Source: Actinomycetota bacterium (GTDB lineage Bacteria; Actinomycetota; Actinomycetes; Mycobacteriales; Mycobacteriaceae). Taken from it: a DNA stretch of 64,000 nucleotides. Below, one piece after another: positions 7,242 to 19,918 of this stretch (its first letter is position 1; every line of letters starts with the position of its first letter). Made by a program: the position numbers and the translations under genes. Under the pieces are notes generated by a model. It was given only the letters and a program-made list of their open reading frames with translations, did not search any database and was not told the origin of the DNA. The stretch covers positions 1-64,000 of the forward strand of contig JAFDWN010000050.1 of NCBI GenBank assembly GCA_018268465.1. The letters run 5' to 3'.

Positions 7242-8037
7242 GCCCGTGGCCGAGCTGAGCACCAGTCACGCGCCGGCGTGGGTGCACAAGACCATCGGGG
7301 TGCTGCGCCAGGTCCTCGCGATGGCGGTCGCCGATAATCGGTTGGTGCTCAATCCGGTCGACGGCGTCGAGCTGCCGGCGGTGGGGACGGTCGAGCAGCG
7401 GTTCCTGACGCTGGAGCAACTGCACGCACTGGCTGCTGCGGCTGGCCAGTACCGGGCACTGGTGTACGTGCTGGGGACGTGCTGGCTGCGGTTCGGTGAG
7501 GTTGCCGAGCTGCGCTGGCGAGATCTGGATCTCGATAAGAACGCGATCTCGGTGCTGCGGTCGGTGACGCTGGTGGACAACAAGTTCGTCGTCGGCACCC
7601 CGAAGGGCGGCAAGGGCCGTACGGTCAGCATCTCTGAGTTCGTCGGCGATCTGCTGACGCCGGGGCCGGCCGACGCGCTGGTGTTCCCGGACACGGCCGG
7701 CGGTCACATGCGGGGGACGAACGTGCGTCGCCGGTGGTGGTCCGATGCCGTCACGGCAGCGCAGCTGTTCCCCCGGATCGAGAAGAACGCGGCCGGGGGG
7801 GACATCACCGTCTACGAGTTCAAGATCCACGAGCTGCGGCACACGGCGGCGACTCTGGCGATCCAGGCCGGCGCGAATATCAAGAGCCTTCAGAACATGC
7901 TCGGCCACGAATCTGCCGCCCTCACGTTGGACCGCTACGGCCATCTGTACGGGTCCGATGTCGAGGCTGTAGGTATCGCGATCAATCAGCTGTTGACTCG
8001 TGATTGTGGGCAAAGTGTGGGCACGGACGCAGCCTAG
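7242..8037 (+). pseudogene. Tyrosine integrase, C-terminal catalytic fragment
   Basis: About 264 codons of a phage-type tyrosine recombinase. Visible are the end of the core-binding domain (HKTIGVLRQVLAMAVADNRL), the first catalytic Arg in LRFGEVAELRW, the beta-hairpin Lys in PKGGKGRTV, the box II HELRHTAATLAIQAG, the His of MLGHESAALTLDRYGHLY and its nucleophilic Tyr. The arm-binding N-terminus and probably some of the core-binding domain, roughly 100-150 residues, are missing and replaced by the IS3-family element. The gene reads towards the 3' end of tRNA-Ala less than 50 bases away, the usual position of an integrase next to its attachment site. Without the N-terminus the island should be unable to excise by itself. 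Confidence 0.85.
8002..8020. repeat. 19-base repeat near the integrase end, also at 108-126
   Basis: GATTGTGGGCAAAGTGTGG here and GATTGTGGGCAAACTGTGG at 108-126 differ at one base. They lie at opposite ends of the visible island in the same orientation. Arm-type integrase sites are a likely explanation; this is inferred. Confidence 0.5.
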
Positions 8038-8044
8038 CGCAAAA

Positions 8045-8074
8045 GCAGGCCAGACCATATGGGGTCTGACCTGC
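8045..8074 (-). terminator. Intrinsic terminator after tRNA-Ala
   Basis: A 12-base-pair stem (GCAGGCCAGACC at 8045-8056 with GGTCTGACCTGC at 8063-8074, one G-U pair in RNA) and a six-base loop. On the minus strand it is followed by TTTT. It ends the tRNA-Ala transcript and also separates it from the integrase end. Confidence 0.8.
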
Positions 8075-8085
8075 ATCTTTGATTG

Positions 8086-8158
8086 TGGAGCCTAGGAGAT
8101 TCGAACTCCTGACATCTGCCTTGCAAAGGCAGCGCTCTACCAACTGAGCTAAGGCCCC
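8086..8158 (-). tRNA. tRNA-Ala (TGC)
   Basis: A 73-base cloverleaf reading GGGGCCTTAGCTCAG from the 5' end, with a TGC anticodon in CTTTGCAAG and a TTCGAAT T-loop. The acceptor stem has the G3:U70 pair that identifies alanine tRNAs. CCA is not encoded. It is the likely attachment site of the island on its 3' side. Confidence 0.97.
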
Positions 8159-8271
8159 GGCTCGGGTGGGGACGGCTGGTCGGCCGCAACATGCCAGACC
8201 TCGCCGCGGCATCGTGACCGCAACACCAGCACCGCGACCGCCACAGCGGCCAGCAGTAACGCCAGCCTCAT
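8149..8271 (-). CDS. DLW-39-like microprotein between tRNA-Ile and tRNA-Ala
   Basis: A 40-residue protein. It has an N-terminal hydrophobic helix (MRLALLLAAVAVAVLVLR), then RSRCRGEVWHVAAD and a Pro-rich end. ATG 8271 is preceded by a good ribosome site (GGAAGGG, seven bases away). Its TAG stop lies inside the first ten bases of the tRNA-Ala gene. Actinobacteria commonly have a family of about 39 residues (DLW-39) next to the tRNA-Ile/tRNA-Ala pair beside gyrA, and the EVW here sits where that family has DLW. A membrane-anchored small protein is expected; its function is unknown. Confidence 0.65.
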   Translation of the reverse strand: MRLALLLAAVAVAVLVLRSRCRGEVWHVAADQPSPPEPGP

Positions 8272-8285
8272 GGTGCACCCTTCCG

Positions 8286-8359
8286 TGGGCCTAGGAGGAC
8301 TCGAACCTCCGACCTCTTCGTTATCAGCGAAGCGCTCTAACCGCCTGAGCTATAGGCCC
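8286..8359 (-). tRNA. tRNA-Ile (GAT)
   Basis: A 74-base cloverleaf starting GGGCCTATAGCTCAG, with a GAT anticodon in CTGATAA and the TTCGAGT T-loop. CCA is not encoded. It is followed by tRNA-Ala in the same direction, the usual mycobacterial order after gyrA. Confidence 0.97.
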
Positions 8360-8419
8360 GTAACCGAACACGGCCGAGCGACGAGATTACCGTAAACCCG
8401 CCCGCCGCCCAAACCGGCC

Positions 8420-9352
8420 CTAGTCCCGGTCGGCCAGCGTCACCTCGACGCCGCCGACCAGATCCGTGGTCAGGTTGTAGACGAACGCCGCGACGGTGGC
8501 CATCGCGGTGAGGATCACGATGTTGACCAGCCCGATCAGCGCGGCGCCGCCGAAGATCGTGCCGCTGGACACCAACTCACCCCCGGTGCTGCCGCTGGCA
8601 CTGGTCAGCAGATCGCCGACGTTGCTGTTCAGCTTGCTCCACACGCCCATGCCGCCCAGTACGAGGTACAGGAACGCCACGGCGATCATCCACACGAAGA
8701 ACAGCGCCACCGACAGCACCAGCGACACCTTCAGGGTGCTCCACGGGTCGATGCGGCGGATCTGCATGCTGGCCCGGACCGGACCACCACGCGCGCGGGC
8801 ACCCACTTCGACGCGGGTGGTCGGCGCGGCGGCACGCGCCGACGGCTCCGGGGCGGGCCGCTCGGGGACCGGTTTGCGCTGCGGCGGACGCGGCGACGGG
8901 CCCGACAAGTCGGGCAGCTCGCTCGCGTACGCCTCACTACGGCCGGTGTCGATGCGTTCGTTGCGGGTCGGAGTGGGCGGCGAGTCCTGTTCGGCGACCG
9001 GTGCCGGCCCGCCCGCAATGAACCGGTTCAGCCGATCGTCCATACCTGCCGCACCGCCCGTCGGACCGGTGGGCGGCCCGGCCGGGCGGGGCCCCTCGGG
9101 GCGCGGCGGCTGCGGTTCGGGCGCCGTGCGTTGCGGCGGAGTGGCGCGGTTCGCCGACGGGCCCCGCTGCCACGGCGGCACGTCACCGCGCTCGGGGGCC
9201 GGCGCCGGCGACGTCGTCGCGTGCGACGGACCCGGCCTCGACGAGGATGCGGCCGGACTACCCGCGTCGGGACCCGGCCCGGCGGAGCCGTTGGTGCCCC
9301 CGGAAGGTCGGTCGCCCGTTCGCGGGTATCCCGGCTCGTTCGGTGAGCTCAC
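8420..9352 (-). CDS. DUF3566 membrane protein (Rv0007 homologue)
   Basis: A 310-residue protein. The first 190 residues are low-complexity, Pro/Gly/Ala-rich and probably disordered and cytoplasmic. The C-terminal DUF3566 domain starts around [20 protein letters not shown] and has two membrane helices (about residues 210-232 and 270-292) that flank an extracytoplasmic loop. The gene starts at GTG 9352 and follows gyrA by about 50 bases on the same strand, as in other mycobacteria. I recall the M. tuberculosis homologue as a conserved membrane protein near the gyrase operon with no firm function. Links to the cell-division apparatus are sometimes proposed by neighbourhood and are not visible here. 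Confidence 0.85.
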   Translation of the reverse strand: MSSPNEPGYPRTGDRPSGGTNGSAGPGPDAGSPAASSSRPGPSHATTSPAPAPERGDVPPWQRGPSANRATPPQRTAPEPQPPRPEGPRPAGPPTGPTGGAAGMDDRLNRFIAGGPAPVAEQDSPPTPTRNERIDTGRSEAYASELPDLSGPSPRPPQRKPVPERPAPEPSARAAAPTTRVEVGARARGGPVRASMQIRRIDPWSTLKVSLVLSVALFFVWMIAVAFLYLVLGGMGVWSKLNSNVGDLLTSASGSTGGELVSSGTIFGGAALIGLVNIVILTAMATVAAFVYNLTTDLVGGVEVTLADRD

Positions 9353-9402
9353 TGAGGCTCCTCACATCGGGCCGGAGGCCATCCTGGCCCCCGGCGTTCC
9401 CG

Positions 9403-12400
9403 TCACGGCGCTTCGGGGTCCGCGTCAGCGGGGTCCGCGCCTGCGGCAACGTCGGCGGGGTCACCCTCCTCGGCGTTGCGCGCAATGGCAATCAGTGTGT
9501 CGCCCTCACCCAGGTTCATCAACCGAACCCCCTTGGTCTGCCTCCCGGCCTTGCGGACCTGACGGGCCGCCGTCCGGATGACACCGCCGCCGGAGGTGAT
9601 GGCGTACAACTCGGCGTCGTCATCGACGATCAACGCTCCGACAAGGTTGCCACGCCGACGGTCGTACTGGATTGTCAGGACCCCTTTACCGCCGCGGCCC
9701 TGCACCGGGTACTCGTCGATACCGGTGCGCTTCGCGTACCCGCCCCCGGTCGCGACCAGCAGATAGGTGTCCGGCTGGACCACGTTGAGCGACAACAGCC
9801 GGTCGTCGGCGTTGAACCGCATCCCCTGCACCCCGGAGGTCGCGCGGCCCATCGGGCGCAACACCTCGTCGTTCGCGGCGAAGCGGATGGACTGCCCGTT
9901 GGCCGACACCAGCAGCAGGTCGTCCTCGGCCGAGCACAACACCGCGCCGACGAGTTCGTCCCCGTCGCGCAGGTTCACCGCGACGATGCCCCCGGACCGG
10001 TTGGAGTCGAAATCGGTCAGCTTCGACTTCTTGACCAGACCGTTGCGAGTCGCCAGCACCAGGTAGGGGGCGTCCTCGTAACCCTTGATCTGGATGACCT
10101 GGGCGATGCGTTCCTCCGGCTGGAAGGCCAGCAGGTTGGCCACATGCTGGCCACGCGCGGTGCGCGACGCCTCGGGCAGGTCGTAGGCCTTGGCCCGGTA
10201 CACCCGGCCCTGCGTGGTGAAGAACAGGATCCAGTCGTGGGTGGAGCAGACGAAGAAGTGGTTGACGATGTCGTCCTGCTTGAGCCCTGCACCCTGGACG
10301 CCCTTGCCGCCGCGTTTCTGGCTGCGGTACAGGTCGGTTTTGGTCCGTTTGGCATAGCCGGTCTCGGTGATGGTGACGACGACGTCCTCGCGCGCGATCA
10401 GGTCCTCGTCGCTGACCTCGCCGTCGGCGGCGACGATCCGGCTGCGCCGGTCGTCGCCGTACTTCTCCACGATCTCGGCCAGCTCGTCGCGCACGATGGC
10501 ACGCTGCCGTTCGGGTTTGGCCAGGATGTCCTCGAGGTCGGCGATCTCGGCCTCGATCTTGGCCAGATCGTCGACGATGCGCTGGCGTTCCAGTGCGGCC
10601 AGCCGGCGTAGCTGCATGTCGAGGATGGCCTGCGCCTGGATATCGTCGATCTCGAGCAGCTCGATCAGGCCCGCCCTGGCGATATCGACGGTTTGCGACG
10701 CCCGGATCAACGCGATGACCTCGTCGAGCGCGTCGAGCGCTTTGACCAGGCCCCGCAAGATGTGCGCCCGCTCGTTGGCTTTGCGCAGCCGGTAGCGGGT
10801 GCGGCGCACGATGACGTCGAGCTGATGGTCGACGTAGTACCGGATCAGTTGGTCCAGGCGCAGTGTGCGTGGCACGCCGTCGACGATCGCCAGCATGTTC
10901 GCACCGAAACTGGTCTGCAGCTGGGTGTGCTTGTAGAGGTTGTTCAGCACGACCTTGGCGACCGCATCGCGCTTGAGCTCCACCACGATTCGGATACCGA
11001 CGCGGTCGCTGCCCTGGTCCTCCACATTGGAGATCCCGGCCAGCTTGCCGTCGCGGACCTGCTCGGCGATCGAGGTGATGAAGTTGTCGTGGTTGACCTG
11101 ATAGGGCAGTTCGGTGATGACGATCGAGGTCCGCCCCCGCGAATCCTCCTCGATCTCGACCACACCGCGCATCCGGATCGACCCGCGCCCGGTCGTGTAG
11201 GTGTCCGAGATGCCTTGTGAGCCAACAATCAGCCCCGAGGTCGGGAAGTCGGGACCTTTGACGCGCTCACAGACCGCGGCCAGCGTCGCTTCTTCGTCGG
11301 CCTCGTGGTTCTCCAGGCACCAGTAGACCGCCTCGGCCAGCTCCCGCAGGTTGTGCGGTGGGATGTTGGTCGCCATACCGACCGCGATACCGCCGGAACC
11401 GTTGGCCAGCAGGTTGGGGAACCGGCTGGGCAGCACGGTCGGCTCCTGCACCCGCCCGTCGTAGTTCGGGATGAAATCGACTGTTTCCTCGTCGATTTCG
11501 CGCAGCATCTCCATCGCCAGGGGAGTGAGCCGCGCTTCGGTGTTGTGACTGACGAACCCGTTGGTGACAAACGAGTGGTCCTCGGTCTCGACACGCAGGC
11601 TGTAAACCGGTTGGGTGCCGGCACCGATCACAGAGGCAACCCGCGCGTAGTAGAAACGGCCGTCGGTGAGGTCGGTGGCGAGGGACCGTACGTCCGGATC
11701 GGCGATGCGCCTGAGGATCTCCTCGCCGTCCCGTCGCCAACGTGAGATCCGGTCGACGTTGTGTTTGCGCAGCCATTCCTTGTCGATCCAGCTGCTGCCG
11801 CAGTGGTTACGCACGAACGCAGCAAGTCCGGGAACATGGTCACTATCGAGGCCTGACGAACGCTCGGGAAGGGCCGCCAAGAGCCGCGTGAGCTTCTCCT
11901 GCTTGGCTCCGCCGAAACCGATCCGACTCGCGAAAAGCTCCGCTTGACTGCGGTTTGTCAGCACCACCTTGTGCTCGCCCGTTGCGTGCAGATATCTCCG
12001 CGATACGACCCCGAATTCAAGCAGCATCTGCTGCACGTCAGCGCCGAGCCGTTCGCTGCGAGTGGAGTAGGAAACCTGGATCGTGTTTCGCGGCAGCGCA
12101 GAGCACGATCCGTCGCCCTCGAACAACGCCTGCAGAAATACTCGCTTCACGGCGGCGGGCGCATGCCACAACCATTCCGGCACTGACTTGTCTGCGGAAC
12201 GTTGCCCGACCAGACATCCCAGCCGCGACCGCTTCAGCGCGGAGAGGTTGTGGATGTCGAGTTCGTGGAGAATCGAGCCGGATGCGATCTTCCTGCTGCT
12301 TGTGTATCGCGGTCCGCCGACGATGACGTCGTACGCCGCCACAACCATCGTGAAGAAGTCGCGGTCGAGGTTGTTGAATCTCGCGCGCGTGGTCGAGGCG

Positions 12401-13194
12401 AAGCCTTCGCTGACAAAGGCACCCAGCAGGAGAGCTTCAAGGGCGTCGTGCCGGTCGGCTGGGCCGAATTCCATCGGTTGCGAGCGCTGAAGCACGACAT
12501 GGTCGTCAGGATCGATCTCCTCGATCAGCTTCCACAGCAACGTCGGTACACCCGCGACGTCGACCAAACACAGCAGGGGATGATTGGCCGTGCCGGTGAC
12601 TTCGTATCCCTCGACGGTGCGTACCGTGTACGTCTGGTGCTCGCCCGAATGGAACAGCCGATCAGCACCCACCGGGTCGCCGTGCCTGCCCAGAACCTTG
12701 ACGTCGATCTCGTTGTCGGAGTCCGGTTTCGCGCCGGGTACGACGTCACGGATTCGCACTGACTGAGCCATGGGAAGCCGCACCAGCGCATCACCCGTGA
12801 CGCAATACCTCATCGCCGCCGGGGGATCGTTACCCGGCGAGCCGAAGTTGCCCTGCCCGTCGACCAGTGGGTAGCGCAGCGACCACGGCTGGGCCATCCG
12901 CACCAGGGTGTCGTAAATCGACGCATCTCCGTGCGGGTGGTAGTTACCCATCGTTTCGGCTACGGAGCGGGCTGATTTCGCGTGACTGCGGTCCGGACGG
13001 AAGCCGGAGTCGAACATTGCGTACAGCACCCGGCGATGTACGGGCTTGAGGCCGTCACGCACCTCGGGGAGCGCGCGACCGACGATCACGCTCATCGCGT
13101 AATCGATGTAGCTGCGCTGCATCTCCTGCTGGATGTCGACAGGCTCGACGCGGTCGCCGGCTTCGTCGCCGGGCGGCAACGTGGTATCAGTCAT
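9403..13194 (-). CDS. gyrA: DNA gyrase subunit A with in-frame intein
   Basis: A 1263-codon gene. Once the 421-residue intein is removed, an 842-residue GyrA remains, the usual length. The N-terminal extein holds the winged-helix breakage-reunion start ([20 protein letters not shown]) and the quinolone-resistance region [20 protein letters not shown]. Ala91 occupies the position of E. coli Ser83, the normal mycobacterial residue. The catalytic tyrosine is Tyr130 in PPAAMRY, directly before the intein. The extein resumes as [16 protein letters not shown]. The C-terminal beta-pinwheel carries the GyrA box [11 protein letters not shown]. The enzyme forms an A2B2 complex with GyrB and introduces negative supercoils. 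The gene follows gyrB by 38 bases and is co-transcribed with it. The intein must splice out for gyrase to work. Confidence 0.97.
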   Translation of the reverse strand: MTDTTLPPGDEAGDRVEPVDIQQEMQRSYIDYAMSVIVGRALPEVRDGLKPVHRRVLYAMFDSGFRPDRSHAKSARSVAETMGNYHPHGDASIYDTLVRMAQPWSLRYPLVDGQGNFGSPGNDPPAAMRYCVTGDALVRLPMAQSVRIRDVVPGAKPDSDNEIDVKVLGRHGDPVGADRLFHSGEHQTYTVRTVEGYEVTGTANHPLLCLVDVAGVPTLLWKLIEEIDPDDHVVLQRSQPMEFGPADRHDALEALLLGAFVSEGFASTTRARFNNLDRDFFTMVVAAYDVIVGGPRYTSSRKIASGSILHELDIHNLSALKRSRLGCLVGQRSADKSVPEWLWHAPAAVKRVFLQALFEGDGSCSALPRNTIQVSYSTRSERLGADVQQMLLEFGVVSRRYLHATGEHKVVLTNRSQAELFASRIGFGGAKQEKLTRLLAALPERSSGLDSDHVPGLAAFVRNHCGSSWIDKEWLRKHNVDRISRWRRDGEEILRRIADPDVRSLATDLTDGRFYYARVASVIGAGTQPVYSLRVETEDHSFVTNGFVSHNTEARLTPLAMEMLREIDEETVDFIPNYDGRVQEPTVLPSRFPNLLANGSGGIAVGMATNIPPHNLRELAEAVYWCLENHEADEEATLAAVCERVKGPDFPTSGLIVGSQGISDTYTTGRGSIRMRGVVEIEEDSRGRTSIVITELPYQVNHDNFITSIAEQVRDGKLAGISNVEDQGSDRVGIRIVVELKRDAVAKVVLNNLYKHTQLQTSFGANMLAIVDGVPRTLRLDQLIRYYVDHQLDVIVRRTRYRLRKANERAHILRGLVKALDALDEVIALIRASQTVDIARAGLIELLEIDDIQAQAILDMQLRRLAALERQRIVDDLAKIEAEIADLEDILAKPERQRAIVRDELAEIVEKYGDDRRSRIVAADGEVSDEDLIAREDVVVTITETGYAKRTKTDLYRSQKRGGKGVQGAGLKQDDIVNHFFVCSTHDWILFFTTQGRVYRAKAYDLPEASRTARGQHVANLLAFQPEERIAQVIQIKGYEDAPYLVLATRNGLVKKSKLTDFDSNRSGGIVAVNLRDGDELVGAVLCSAEDDLLLVSANGQSIRFAANDEVLRPMGRATSGVQGMRFNADDRLLSLNVVQPDTYLLVATGGGYAKRTGIDEYPVQGRGGKGVLTIQYDRRRGNLVGALIVDDDAELYAITSGGGVIRTAARQVRKAGRQTKGVRLMNLGEGDTLIAIARNAEEGDPADVAAGADPADADPEAP
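11542..12804 (-). other. GyrA intein with LAGLIDADG homing-endonuclease domain
   Basis: The intein is residues 131-551 of the precursor. It starts at Cys131 ([11 protein letters not shown]), has the block B GTANHPLL with its His, and ends [11 protein letters not shown] with Asn551; Thr552 is the +1 residue. Two dodecapeptide motifs, [13 protein letters not shown] and [13 protein letters not shown], mark a LAGLIDADG endonuclease with both acidic residues (Glu263, Asp361) present. It is therefore a full-size intein, like the M. leprae GyrA type, and not a mini-intein such as that of M. xenopi. Insertion right after the catalytic Tyr is the known GyrA-a site. Confidence 0.95.
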
Positions 13195-13232
13195 ATGTTT
13201 CAGCCTTAGTTGTGATCAAACGGCGCGAGCCG

Positions 13233-16044
<2,812 letters not shown>

Positions 16045-16048
<4 letters not shown>

Positions 16049-17190
16049 GTCGCCACCACCGATATCCGGCCAGATTCGTCATCGCGCATGGTGATCTCGA
16101 TCCTACGGGCATCCCACTCCGCCGGGATGTCTTCCGGCACAGCCGCGGTCACCAAAACCTGTTCGGCCGAGGCTGCCACCGCGGCCAGTGCGCTGCGCCG
16201 TGCGGCATCGAGTTCGGCGAACACGTCGTCGAGCAACAGCACCGGATCGGTGCCGTCCGCGCGCAGGAGTTCGTACCCAGCCAATCTCAACGCCAACGCC
16301 ATCGACCACGACTCACCATGGCTGGCAAAGCCTTTGGCCGGTTGATCGCCGAGGCGAAGCTCGAGGTCGTCACGGTGCGGGCCGACCAGGCAGACACCTC
16401 GTTCCAGCTCGGCGTCCCGGCGCCGGGCCAGCGCGTCGAGGAGTGACACCTCGAAGAACTCCGTCATGGGATCGGCCTCGGCGTCCACATCGATGCTGCC
16501 GCGGTAGTGGATCGACGCGGGTCGCGATCCAGGAGCGAGTTGTTGGTAGGCCTTCTCCACTTCCGGCGCAAGCTCATTGACGAGCTCCACGCGCGCGGCC
16601 ATCAACTGTGCACCATGGGACGCGAGGTGACCGTCCCACACCTCAAGCGTGTCCAAGACCGAACGGTCACCACGGAAACGTGCCGACGCGGTTTTCAGCA
16701 GCGCCGTGCGCTGTCGCAAAGCGCGGTCGTAGTCGGCACGGATCGCCGCCACCCGGGGCCGACGGATGGTGGCCAGCTCATCGAGATACCTTCTGCGTTC
16801 CCCTGGTTCACCGCGGACCAGGGCGAGGTCCTCGGGAGCGAACAACACCGCTCGCAAGACCCCGAGCACTTCGCGCGGACTGCGCACCGGCGACCGGTTC
16901 AAGCGCGCCTTGTTCGCTTTTCCGGTCGTGATCTCCAGGTCGACAGCCAGCTCCCGACCCTCGTTGACCACGATGGTCGACACGACGGCGCGTAGCGCAC
17001 CCGATCGGATCAGCGGTGCGTCCGCCGCCACCCGATGTGATCCCAGCGTCGCCGAATACCACAGTGCTTCAACAATATTCGTCTTTCCGAAGCCGTTACG
17101 GCCGACGAACACGGTGCGGCCGTCCTGCAATTCGAGGTCGACGTGCGCCCAGGACCTGAAATCGGTGAGACTCAGGTGGCGTACGTACAC
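16045..17190 (-). CDS. recF: DNA replication and repair protein RecF
   Basis: A 381-residue SMC-like ATPase. From GTG 17190 it reads [20 protein letters not shown], then the Walker [18 protein letters not shown]. The signature region and the Walker B/D-loop [17 protein letters not shown] lie near the C-terminus. The frame is open for 41 more codons upstream but without RecF similarity, so GTG 17190 gives the usual length. RecF acts with RecO and RecR to load RecA at gaps. It lies between gnd and dciA and overlaps the latter by four bases. Confidence 0.95.
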
Positions 17191-17275
17191 GGTGAAAATT
17201 CCTCTGGTTGACCCGGCCTGGCTGACGGATGCGGCTGCCGACGAAAAGCAAGACCCCGTTCCCGACAGACCAGAA

Positions 17276-18169
17276 CTACCCCGATTCGCTGACCCTTTTG
17301 ACGGCATGGCCACCGAACTGGTTACGCAGCGCCGAAACCGCCTTCATGGTGGGGGAGTCGTCCTGTCGGGACGCGAACCGGGCGAACAGTGACGCGGCAA
17401 TCACCGGCATCGGAACCCGATGGCGGATAGCCTCTTCCACCGTCCAGCGGCCTTCGCCGGAATCCTCGGTGTAGCCCGAGATCTCGGTGAACTGTGGGTC
17501 CTCCGCCAGCGCTTTGGCCAGCAGCTGCTGCAGCCATGACCGCACCACCGTGCCGTTGGTCCACGCTTGGATCACGGCCTGCACGTCGGTGATCAGTTCC
17601 TCGGCGGCGAGCAGTTCGTAGCCCTCCGCATAAGCGTTCATCAAGCCGTATTCGATGCCGTTGTGCACCATCTTGGCGTAATGACCGGCGCCGACCGGGC
17701 CCGCATGGACGAAACCGTCGGCACGTTCACCGGGGGGCCGCAGCGTCTCGAAGATCGGCATCGCGCGCTGCACGTCGACGTCGCTGCCGCCGACCATCAG
17801 GCCGTACCCCTCGGTCAAACCCCACACGCCGCCGGACACTCCGGCGTCGACGAATGCGATACCTTTGTCTGCCAACAACTTCTGATGGGGTCCGTCTTCG
17901 GTGTAGCGGGAGTTACCGCCGTCGATCACCAAGTCACCGGCGCCGAGCACGCCGGCGAGTTCGGCGATGGTGGCACCCGTGATGGTGCCCGAAGGCACCA
18001 TCACCCACACCACACGCGGCGCATCCAATGCCGCGGCGAGTGCCTCGAGCGACGCCACGTCGGAGACCTCCGGGCGAGGGTCGTAGCCGATGACCTCGTG
18101 TCCGCCCTCGCGCAACCGCTCGCGCATGTTGAAACCCATTTTGCCCAGGCCGACCAGACCCAACTGCAT
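17276..18169 (-). CDS. gnd: 6-phosphogluconate dehydrogenase, short decarboxylating type
   Basis: A 297-residue protein with an N-terminal Rossmann fold ([18 protein letters not shown]), the substrate-binding [10 protein letters not shown] and [18 protein letters not shown] motif, and the catalytic-helix block [19 protein letters not shown]. The length of about 300 residues marks the short GntZ/YqeC-like class, which I recall as often NAD-dependent. It converts 6-phosphogluconate to ribulose 5-phosphate and CO2 in the oxidative pentose phosphate pathway. Its place between dnaN and recF is typical of fast-growing mycobacteria and other actinobacteria, and is a known oddity in an otherwise replicative operon. 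Confidence 0.93.
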   Translation of the reverse strand: MQLGLVGLGKMGFNMRERLREGGHEVIGYDPRPEVSDVASLEALAAALDAPRVVWVMVPSGTITGATIAELAGVLGAGDLVIDGGNSRYTEDGPHQKLLADKGIAFVDAGVSGGVWGLTEGYGLMVGGSDVDVQRAMPIFETLRPPGERADGFVHAGPVGAGHYAKMVHNGIEYGLMNAYAEGYELLAAEELITDVQAVIQAWTNGTVVRSWLQQLLAKALAEDPQFTEISGYTEDSGEGRWTVEEAIRHRVPMPVIAASLFARFASRQDDSPTMKAVSALRNQFGGHAVKRVSESG

Positions 18170-18198
18170 GTGCGCCTCTTTCGTGGCGATCAGGCCGG

Positions 18199-19398
18199 TC
18201 AGCCCGGGAGCCGCACCGGCATCAACAGATAGACGTAATCGGTTTGTGCTGCCGGGAACGGCCCGGCCGCATCAACACCCCCATCATCCTCACCCGCGGG
18301 GCGCAACACCGCGGGGCGACTGGGCGTCGTGAAGCCGAATGTCACACGATCTGAATGCAACGAACTCAAGCCATCGGTGAGATAGGTCGGATTGAACGCG
18401 ATCGTCAGGGGTTCGCCGAAGAACGAGACCTGCAGATCCTCCTCGGCCCGGCCCACGTCGTCGGCACCGGCGGACAGTCGCAGCGCATCGTCGGCGAACT
18501 CCATCCGGACCTGCGCACCGCGGTCCGCGACGAGAGCCACACGCTTGATGGCCTCGGTGAGTTCCGCAACACCGATCGTCGCGATCGCCGTGTGTTCGGC
18601 GGGCAGCAGCTGGCGGAACTTCGGGAACTCCGCGTCCAGGAGTCTGGTGGTACTGCGCTTACCGTCGCTGCGGATACCGAGCAGTCCCTCCCGCCCCACG
18701 GTGGCGCCGGCGCCCAGCGACAGGTGGACGTCCGCGCCGGCCGTCCCGGCCTTGGCCGCTTCGGCAAGAGTCTTGGCAGGCACGAGGACGGCAGCCTCGA
18801 CGTCGGGCACAGACGTGTTCCAGGTCAGCTCACGCACCGCGAGCCGGAACCGGTCGGTCGCGGCCAAAACCACGCTCTCACCGGAAATCTCGACGCGAAT
18901 ACCCGTGAGCATCGGCAGGGTGTCGTCACGGCCGGCCGCCACCGCCACCTGGCCGATGGCTTCGGCGAACAGATCCGAGGAGACGACCCCGGTCTCGTCG
19001 GGCAGCGCCGGCAACGACGGATAGTCCTCCACGGCCATGGTCGGCAGCGAGAACCGGGCACTTCCGCAGGTCAACGACACCCGAGTGCCCTCGACACTGA
19101 CGTCGACGGGTTTGGCCGGCAACGCCTTGGTGATGTCGGACAGCAGCCGCCCTGACACCAAAACGCTTCCAGGAGAAGCTATTTCGGCTGCAACTCGCAC
19201 TTCGGCGGAAACTTCGTAGTCGAATCCGGAGATGGTCAGCCCGTCATCGGTGCCGGTCAGCAGAACGCCGGCGAGCACCGGGACCGTGGGTCGGGTCGGC
19301 AGATTACGCGCAACCCACGCCACCGCGTCGGCGAAGTCTTCCCGCACCAGGCGGAATTTCAGGTCGGTGAGACCCGCCGTCGTCGTCGCCGCGTCCAT
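18199..19398 (-). CDS. dnaN: DNA polymerase III sliding clamp (beta subunit)
   Basis: A 399-residue protein with the three clamp domains. ATG 19398 ([15 protein letters not shown]) is preceded by GAAGGGACG, and the length agrees with mycobacterial DnaN. The open frame continues 58 codons upstream into origin DNA but is not coding by similarity. Recognisable blocks are [32 protein letters not shown], and the C-terminal [12 protein letters not shown], which contributes to the peptide-binding cleft. The clamp tethers the replicase and repair enzymes to DNA. It is the first gene after the origin spacer, ahead of gnd and recF. Confidence 0.96.
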   Translation of the reverse strand: MDAATTTAGLTDLKFRLVREDFADAVAWVARNLPTRPTVPVLAGVLLTGTDDGLTISGFDYEVSAEVRVAAEIASPGSVLVSGRLLSDITKALPAKPVDVSVEGTRVSLTCGSARFSLPTMAVEDYPSLPALPDETGVVSSDLFAEAIGQVAVAAGRDDTLPMLTGIRVEISGESVVLAATDRFRLAVRELTWNTSVPDVEAAVLVPAKTLAEAAKAGTAGADVHLSLGAGATVGREGLLGIRSDGKRSTTRLLDAEFPKFRQLLPAEHTAIATIGVAELTEAIKRVALVADRGAQVRMEFADDALRLSAGADDVGRAEEDLQVSFFGEPLTIAFNPTYLTDGLSSLHSDRVTFGFTTPSRPAVLRPAGEDDGGVDAAGPFPAAQTDYVYLLMPVRLPG

Positions 19399-19754
19399 AG
19401 CGTCCCTTCGCTTAACCCCACACCAAGCATTACCAGCGTTTTCTCGGTGGCTCACCCCGGATCCCCCGGATGCGTTGAGACGACCGTAACGGCTGTCGAT
19501 GAACCACCGTAGAGCTTTCTGGCTGAAGTTGAAAGCTAATGCACGGCTGTGACAAGGCCGCGACGAGACCACGGATCGGCGGGCGGTCGCCGGCGATCCC
19601 CAACAGACTTCTTCTGAGAAGAATCCTGAATGAATATCTGAGTAACAGTATTAGGTGCTGTGGAGACTTGGGATGAACGCATGTCATCCCAGTATGGACA
19701 GCGTGTCGTCATGTGAGTCGGCTGTGGATCGCCGGGATCGCCGGAAGTACGCGC

Positions 19755-19763
19755 TGTGGACAA
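19755..19763 (-). promoter_or_regulatory. DnaA box, perfect
   Basis: TTGTCCACA on the minus strand inside oriC. Confidence 0.85.
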
Positions 19764-19814
19764 GACGGGCGTTGTTCACGGTCGCAGTGGCCGATCACGG
19801 GGCGGGACACACAG

Positions 19815-19823
19815 TTGTCCACA
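19815..19823 (+). promoter_or_regulatory. DnaA box, perfect
   Basis: TTGTCCACA on the plus strand inside oriC, followed by a degenerate box TCTTCCACA. Confidence 0.85.
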
Positions 19824-19918
19824 GGTCTTCCACAACCAAAAACAGTGACGGGTGGTGCACTCGTGAACGAAGTTTTTTCCGCGACAGCCGTCGCGCAGCC
19901 CGAATTGTGGGACGGTGA

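Larger units (their letters stand above)
19399..19918. other. oriC: Chromosomal replication origin oriC (dnaA-dnaN spacer)
   Basis: A 520-base non-coding spacer between dnaA and dnaN, the position of the mycobacterial origin. It holds perfect DnaA boxes TTGTCCACA at 19815-19823 and, inverted, at 19755-19763. Degenerate ones lie at 19693-19701, 19723-19731, 19826-19834 and around 19659. An AT-rich tract at about 19620-19655 (GAATGAATATCTGAGTAAC and around) is the likely unwinding element. The dnaN promoter must also lie here. Confidence 0.9.

Noticed and set aside
7982-8278. 98-codon frame on the minus strand through tRNA-Ala
   Set aside because: Most of it is the tRNA gene read as protein. 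The 40-codon frame at 8149-8271 has the better ribosome site and family resemblance.
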